This document shows positions 59,531-64,000 of a DNA stretch of 64,000 bases, piece by piece; position 1 is the stretch's first letter, and each line of letters opens with the position of its first letter. A model generated the notes under the pieces. The model saw only the letters and a program-made list of their open reading frames with translations. It was not told the DNA's origin and ran no database searches. Position numbers and translations under genes: made by a program. Origin of the DNA: Lepidodermella squamata (Eukaryota; Gastrotricha); contig JBLDXI010000013.1 of NCBI GenBank assembly GCA_047495785.1, positions 186,001 through 250,000 of the forward strand. Direction: 5' to 3'.

Positions 59531-62500
59531 CTAAATGCCGGCGAGCGAGACTCGGTCAGCAGCCCTTTAGATTTTCGATGTAGAAATTCGCCACCATATT
59601 GAGATGCTTGTCCGATAGATTCTTTTTTATAATTTCAGCTAAATATTTTGGGGGAAAAAATAGAAAATGAATATTTTATAGTGCACTTTAGAAAATATGT
59701 GTTCAATATTTCTAGCTAATCTCTACGAGCAAGTTAGAAGTATAAAGTATGAATGATCTTTTGGCCGTAAGTGTTACTCCACGACTTCATATTGCGCGAA
59801 TACCAGCAAAATAACAGAATTGGCCACTTGGCGAGCACGGTTCAAAAACGAAATATATATGGTACATATTTTTCAGGTGGTAAACACGCCTATTTTGCGC
59901 CCATCACGTAGCTTTTTAATTGTTTTTCAACACCAAGCGCGTGATGCGGCAAGAGAGTTTTTTTGCGAAAAAGAGCACAAAACCTGAGGAGCGCAAGCGC
60001 GCATCAGCAGCTAGCCGGCATGACCTTGTCTCCGGCAGTCCAAGGGCGAGACACTTGGCGTTGTAATTATTATTTCGCACTGACGCTGCGGTTTAGAAAG
60101 CATTGACTTTGGTAACAAGAGCTGTCGCTTCGTGACAGCAGCGCAGAAGGCAGATGAAGGCGCAGTGACAGCGGCCATTTATTAACCATGAACTTTGGCT
60201 AACTGTTGTTAAGTTAAACTCTACCACTAGCGCCCTCAGTCAATTAAAGGCGAGACAAGCTAAATCTGATGTTCGACACAGTGCGCTACTGGTTCATTTA
60301 AATGCAGCGCGCACGCGTTGTTGGGTGCGTTTATCATTTTCGGTCTTTATCACAACTCAGCGCTCTTGCGTCGAGTGTTTTTAAACACGGCCCATTCAAT
60401 GCGGCATTCACCTGAACTTTTTGCGGGTAGAGGCGTCAAAAACGCGCACTTGAAAAAGCGCAACGATTAAGACGCTGATGATGAGATTTAAGGGCAGAAC
60501 GTGTCAGACATTTGACGACGACAAATCGCACTAGTTTTAACGATGACGAAGAGCCTCGCCTGTCAAACGCCGCGCCGCTCTGACTGCAAGCAAGCGGCAA
60601 ATAATCGCGTTATCAGCACGATTAATAAATAGTACATCCGAGCCTGGGACACTACAAAATCCAGGGCAGTGGTGGCAGTTGCAGTTGTCGTTGGCATTGA
60701 AAACGCGGCTTGTTGTTTTCCGGGTAATCTTATAAGCGCTGATTCACCATGTAAGTATACTGCAACGCGTTGTTTGCGGTGACTTGCTTGGCATTTTACT
60801 GGCAGCGCCTTTTAATATTCGACGATAGATGATAATAACTTTTGTACATCGCCGTGGTGGTGGTGGTGGTGGTGCTAGTGGTAGTGGTAGCAGTAGAGAA
60901 TGATGTGTACTCATTAGGGCTAGTCGATAGCTACTTGTTGCCGTTGTTGACTCATCCCAGGCCCGGCCCCGTTGTCACATCGATTCGTCAAATGGACAGC
61001 GAACGCGTGTGAAATACCATCACTGGGCAACCTCATTGGCCCAGCAGATGCGCTATATGACTTACAATTCGATATTAATACAGGCAAATAATAACAAAAA
61101 TAAATAAATAAAAACAACGGCTCATAGTAATGAAATCTGTGGTCAACAAAGTTATTAAAAAATCTTGTTTGCATCAGATTAAGTATGATTATGATAATGA
61201 TGATGGCGACGACGATGATGAGATGATGGCGAACGCGAGCCGGCGCTTTTTCATACACTACCAATAGCTTTCTCGCGGCGTGTAGGTGTTTAACTAAGCT
61301 TACTGTAATTCCATTAAAAAAATAATGTCACGATATTCATGCGAGACGTATATTTCTCCTTGAAAAGTTTTAATTGAAAAGAGAATTAAAATTCGAAAGG
61401 ACGCCGAAATCCGGAAGCAAACAACGCATCAAGACAGTTTCAAAGACAAAACAATATACTTGGTCGAAAAACAACATGTTTGAAGCTCGTGCACGCAGAC
61501 GCGGCAGGCTGCAATAAAAGACGCGCCCACACCATTGCATTCGACTATAGCGTTTCGTACAATCTTATCAAATTTGTCGCTAACAACTCACGGAAGCCGA
61601 AGGGAAGTCAATTCGACGGATTTGTAACAAGTCGTGTGCATTTTGCATGAGCGTTTTCTACTGGCCGTACTATTTAAAAATTGATAGCGGCAACTCGGCA
61701 ACATAGCGGCGTCACGTTTCGCCTAGGGCTAAGCGGTACATGCTGCATAGGTAACTGGGTTTTAGTTATAGGTAATATAAGAACGCGCTTATTAGGGAGT
61801 AAGGTATGGCACAGAGTTTTTGTAATTATTATATTTAATAGAAAGCGGAGAATTTAACTTGATAGGCACTTGCACCGCGATCTATAATAAGACACCTGTT
61901 TTCTAATTAACTCTCGAGAAACAAAACGAAGCAAAACATTTTCGCCTTGAACAAATAGGATCGGGCATTGATCCTGGCACTTGGAACAACAGCGAAGTTA
62001 TATAGTACGGGGGCGAACTAGCAAAAAATGATTTGTGCCTAATTAATCTGCGTGCGTTTTCGGCTACGCTAATGGCGAGTGGAAAAAAAACTGCGAGACT
62101 CGGCACACTGCTATTTACTCGCGCGCGTTAGAACAAAGCCTGAAGATGCGTGTTTGAAACCGCTCGACGAACAATAATCCAAGCAACCGGCTGCAGCTTC
62201 TGTTTCTGCGCCCTATTCACCTGCGCGTTTTTGCGCGGATGTCCGAATACTATATTAGCTATTTATTTAGGAGACATGCTATACAGATAACAGGTAGAAC
62301 CTTTATCCATAACACATGGCACCTGTGTTGAACGTACAGGTGCAACATGCGCCTATTCTTAGTAAAAGTCTACGTTTATTTATATTAAGCAAAAAAGTAG
62401 ACTAAGCGATGACCAGTGCAAATAGCCCACGGGGGAAATCGGCAACTATTCTTGTCCCTAAGAATAACGATAATTCTAGACAGATACAAATTTGAGATTT

Positions 62501-64000
62501 TGCTTTATAACGCAAGTTTTTAGCTATATGTTCAATTGATCTTCATGTCTCAATTGATCGCAGTCCTTTCGAAAGCTCTTTCGAACATAAGATATGCGTT
62601 GCTGTGCATATCACAGCTAAGCAGTAGGCCGAAGTTCAGTTCGGTGATGTAAATGTTGACGAGTTATCGGTGATCTTCGCCCTCGTCATCACGTATATCC
62701 TTACTTTCAACGAGAGTAAAGAAATAAGTCATAAGTCATAAGAGTATCATCTTAACAGATACGGTAGCAAACTCGGTTCGGATAAAATCCAATGCTTGGA
62801 CTGTAAATGGATGGCCTTGTAGCATGCTGATATGGCGGTCACGGTGTGGCCAAGTATGGCAATAATCCGACAGCGAGAACAACGAAAAAGGCTAATAAAT
62901 AGACGGATAATGGAGCAGCCAGGAGTACCGCAACAGCAGAAATTGCAACGTGATGCAATAACGGTCGGTCGCTTCCCTTCGGCCTATTATACCAGGCGGT
63001 CATATTGTTGTCAATGGCGCGGCAATAAAGAAATAATGTTGCCATGTGGGTTCATGTTTTCGCGCGGCGCCTGAATTCCCCGCTTCTTGCGTTGGCGCTA
63101 GACTAGAAGCGGATGTATCCAAATAACGGTATCGAGGCTACTCCGCGACGGTACTCCTTATATCAATGATATGACCAGTCAACAGACTGTTTATGAACGC
63201 GCACCTAAACACCAGCAGCAGCAGCAATTAGGCAGCGATACTGTTTTTGCGCAAGTATTTGCCAGCCATCGGCGCACGTGTCTCTTCGTCTCAGACTCTC
63301 CGACGACGCGCACCTTAACGACGTGACACCACAAACGCGCGAGTCCAACTTTTCATCGGCACGCACCATATTATCATATTGACAATACAAATAAATAACT
63401 AAAGGTATATGCAGGCGCTGTGAGTTATAATTAGCGGCGAAAAATTGATTCGAGGCGAGACGTGGCTAAAAAAGTGAAGTGAGCAAGGGCGCGAAAGGGC
63501 GCGCGCATTCAAGTGCGCATCTCAGCGCAGGCATAATCCGCGCCATGCGCCACGCGGACGATTACTGACATGGCACGCGCTCGTGGCGCGCAATTCTTGA
63601 ACGAATTTCATCGCAAATAGCAATAGCGATCACAATATTTCTATACATTTGGCGATTAATTGCGTTACATTCAAGGCCACACAGCGATTATCATCTCCAA
63701 TAAATCACATTGCGCGAGAGAATTCGGAGGTCATAAGTAAAGATATAAGATATTAGAACAATTATAAGCAGCAAGCAAATAATAACAATAGCAGCAGGCA
63801 CTAATCACCGTAGTATCTCTGGTCATTATTGTCGTTTGCGGATAAATTTATCGTTGGCAACCAAAAATTCTCGTTAGTAGCCTCGGATCACGCAAAGCGC
63901 GTGTGCCATCCTATTGCCCACAGTGAGAGCTGGTGCCTCTGCGTTTATGAAGCGCGAAATCGCCTATAGTTTGTCGAGGCCAAGACATATGAAGGCGCAT
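59531..64000. other. 4.5-kb region without recognised genes
   Basis: Open frames here are short, compositionally odd and unlike known proteins. A GGT/AGT trinucleotide tract spans about 60853-60895, and GAT/GAC-rich sequence about 61185-61230. The region is GC-patchy with many GCGCG words toward 63480-63600. It may be the promoter/5' intron of the FN3 gene or of a gene beyond the window. Confidence 0.4.
60853..60895. repeat. GGT/AGT trinucleotide microsatellite
   Basis: Tandem GGT units, degenerating to GGTAGT and AGCAGT at the right. Confidence 0.8.

Noticed and set aside
60920-61264. 114-aa minus-strand open frame
   Set aside because: Made largely of Ile codons from a GAT/AAT-rich repeat; no domain and no upstream context.
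62832-63074. 80-aa plus-strand and 68-aa minus-strand frames
   Set aside because: Mutually antisense, no family match; coding status unsupported.
1-64000. CRISPR arrays, rRNA genes, prophage or bacterial operons
   Set aside because: No spaced direct repeats, rRNA-like blocks or prokaryotic gene structure; the window is intron-rich animal DNA.

Overview
The window is animal (metazoan) nuclear DNA. Evidence: almost every gene is split by short introns (mostly 47-63 nt) with GT...(T)TTCAG borders. The gene set is eukaryotic (BCL11, MCRS1, RECQL4, GPN2, MEP-1, TSEN54, VPS8, an ATF4-type bZIP, Neto, an Aster/GRAMD1 lipid-transfer protein). Genes are closely packed. Many start codons lie 3-21 nt after a strong pyrimidine-AG, as expected where mRNAs receive a spliced leader. 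This best fits a compact-genome invertebrate, most plausibly a nematode (perhaps an early-branching lineage, since it keeps a RECQL4 homologue). That placement is inference.

Layout. 1-0.9 kb: 3' end of a BCL11-like zinc-finger gene (+). 1.3-11.7 kb (+): MCRS1, a RECQL4 homologue whose helicase motifs have decayed, and three tandem inositol monophosphatase genes, mostly less than 300 nt apart. 12.8-17.2 kb (-): GRAMD1/Aster-like sterol transporter. 18.6-23.7 kb (+): GPN2 and, 85 nt later, a MEP-1 homologue with two THAP-like domains at its N-terminus. 24.0-42.1 kb (-): eight tandem arylacetamide-deacetylase-like esterase genes (called A-H here, left to right), with TSEN54 between B and C, exon fragments and small inverted-repeat elements. 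42.1-44.5 kb: repeat-rich, gene-free. 44.5-49.1 kb (-): VPS8, complete. 50.9-51.7 kb (+): ATF4-like bZIP with a short uORF and an overlapping uORF. 52.5-55.5 kb (+): Neto-like CUB/LDLa receptor auxiliary protein. 56.5-59.5 kb (-): single-pass FN3 membrane protein with a long tail. 59.5-64.0 kb: no gene recognised.

The multi-exon models were joined by hand from splice consensus, phase and family similarity. In each complete model the exon lengths sum to a multiple of three and the reading frame stays open. Least certain are the first exons of RECQL4, GRAMD1, esterases A and B and the FN3 gene, and one donor in esterase F. The chief biological surprises are the RECQL4 pseudo-helicase, the THAP/MEP-1 fusion, the ATF4-style uORF arrangement, and the esterase array, whose debris allows the duplication order to be read.
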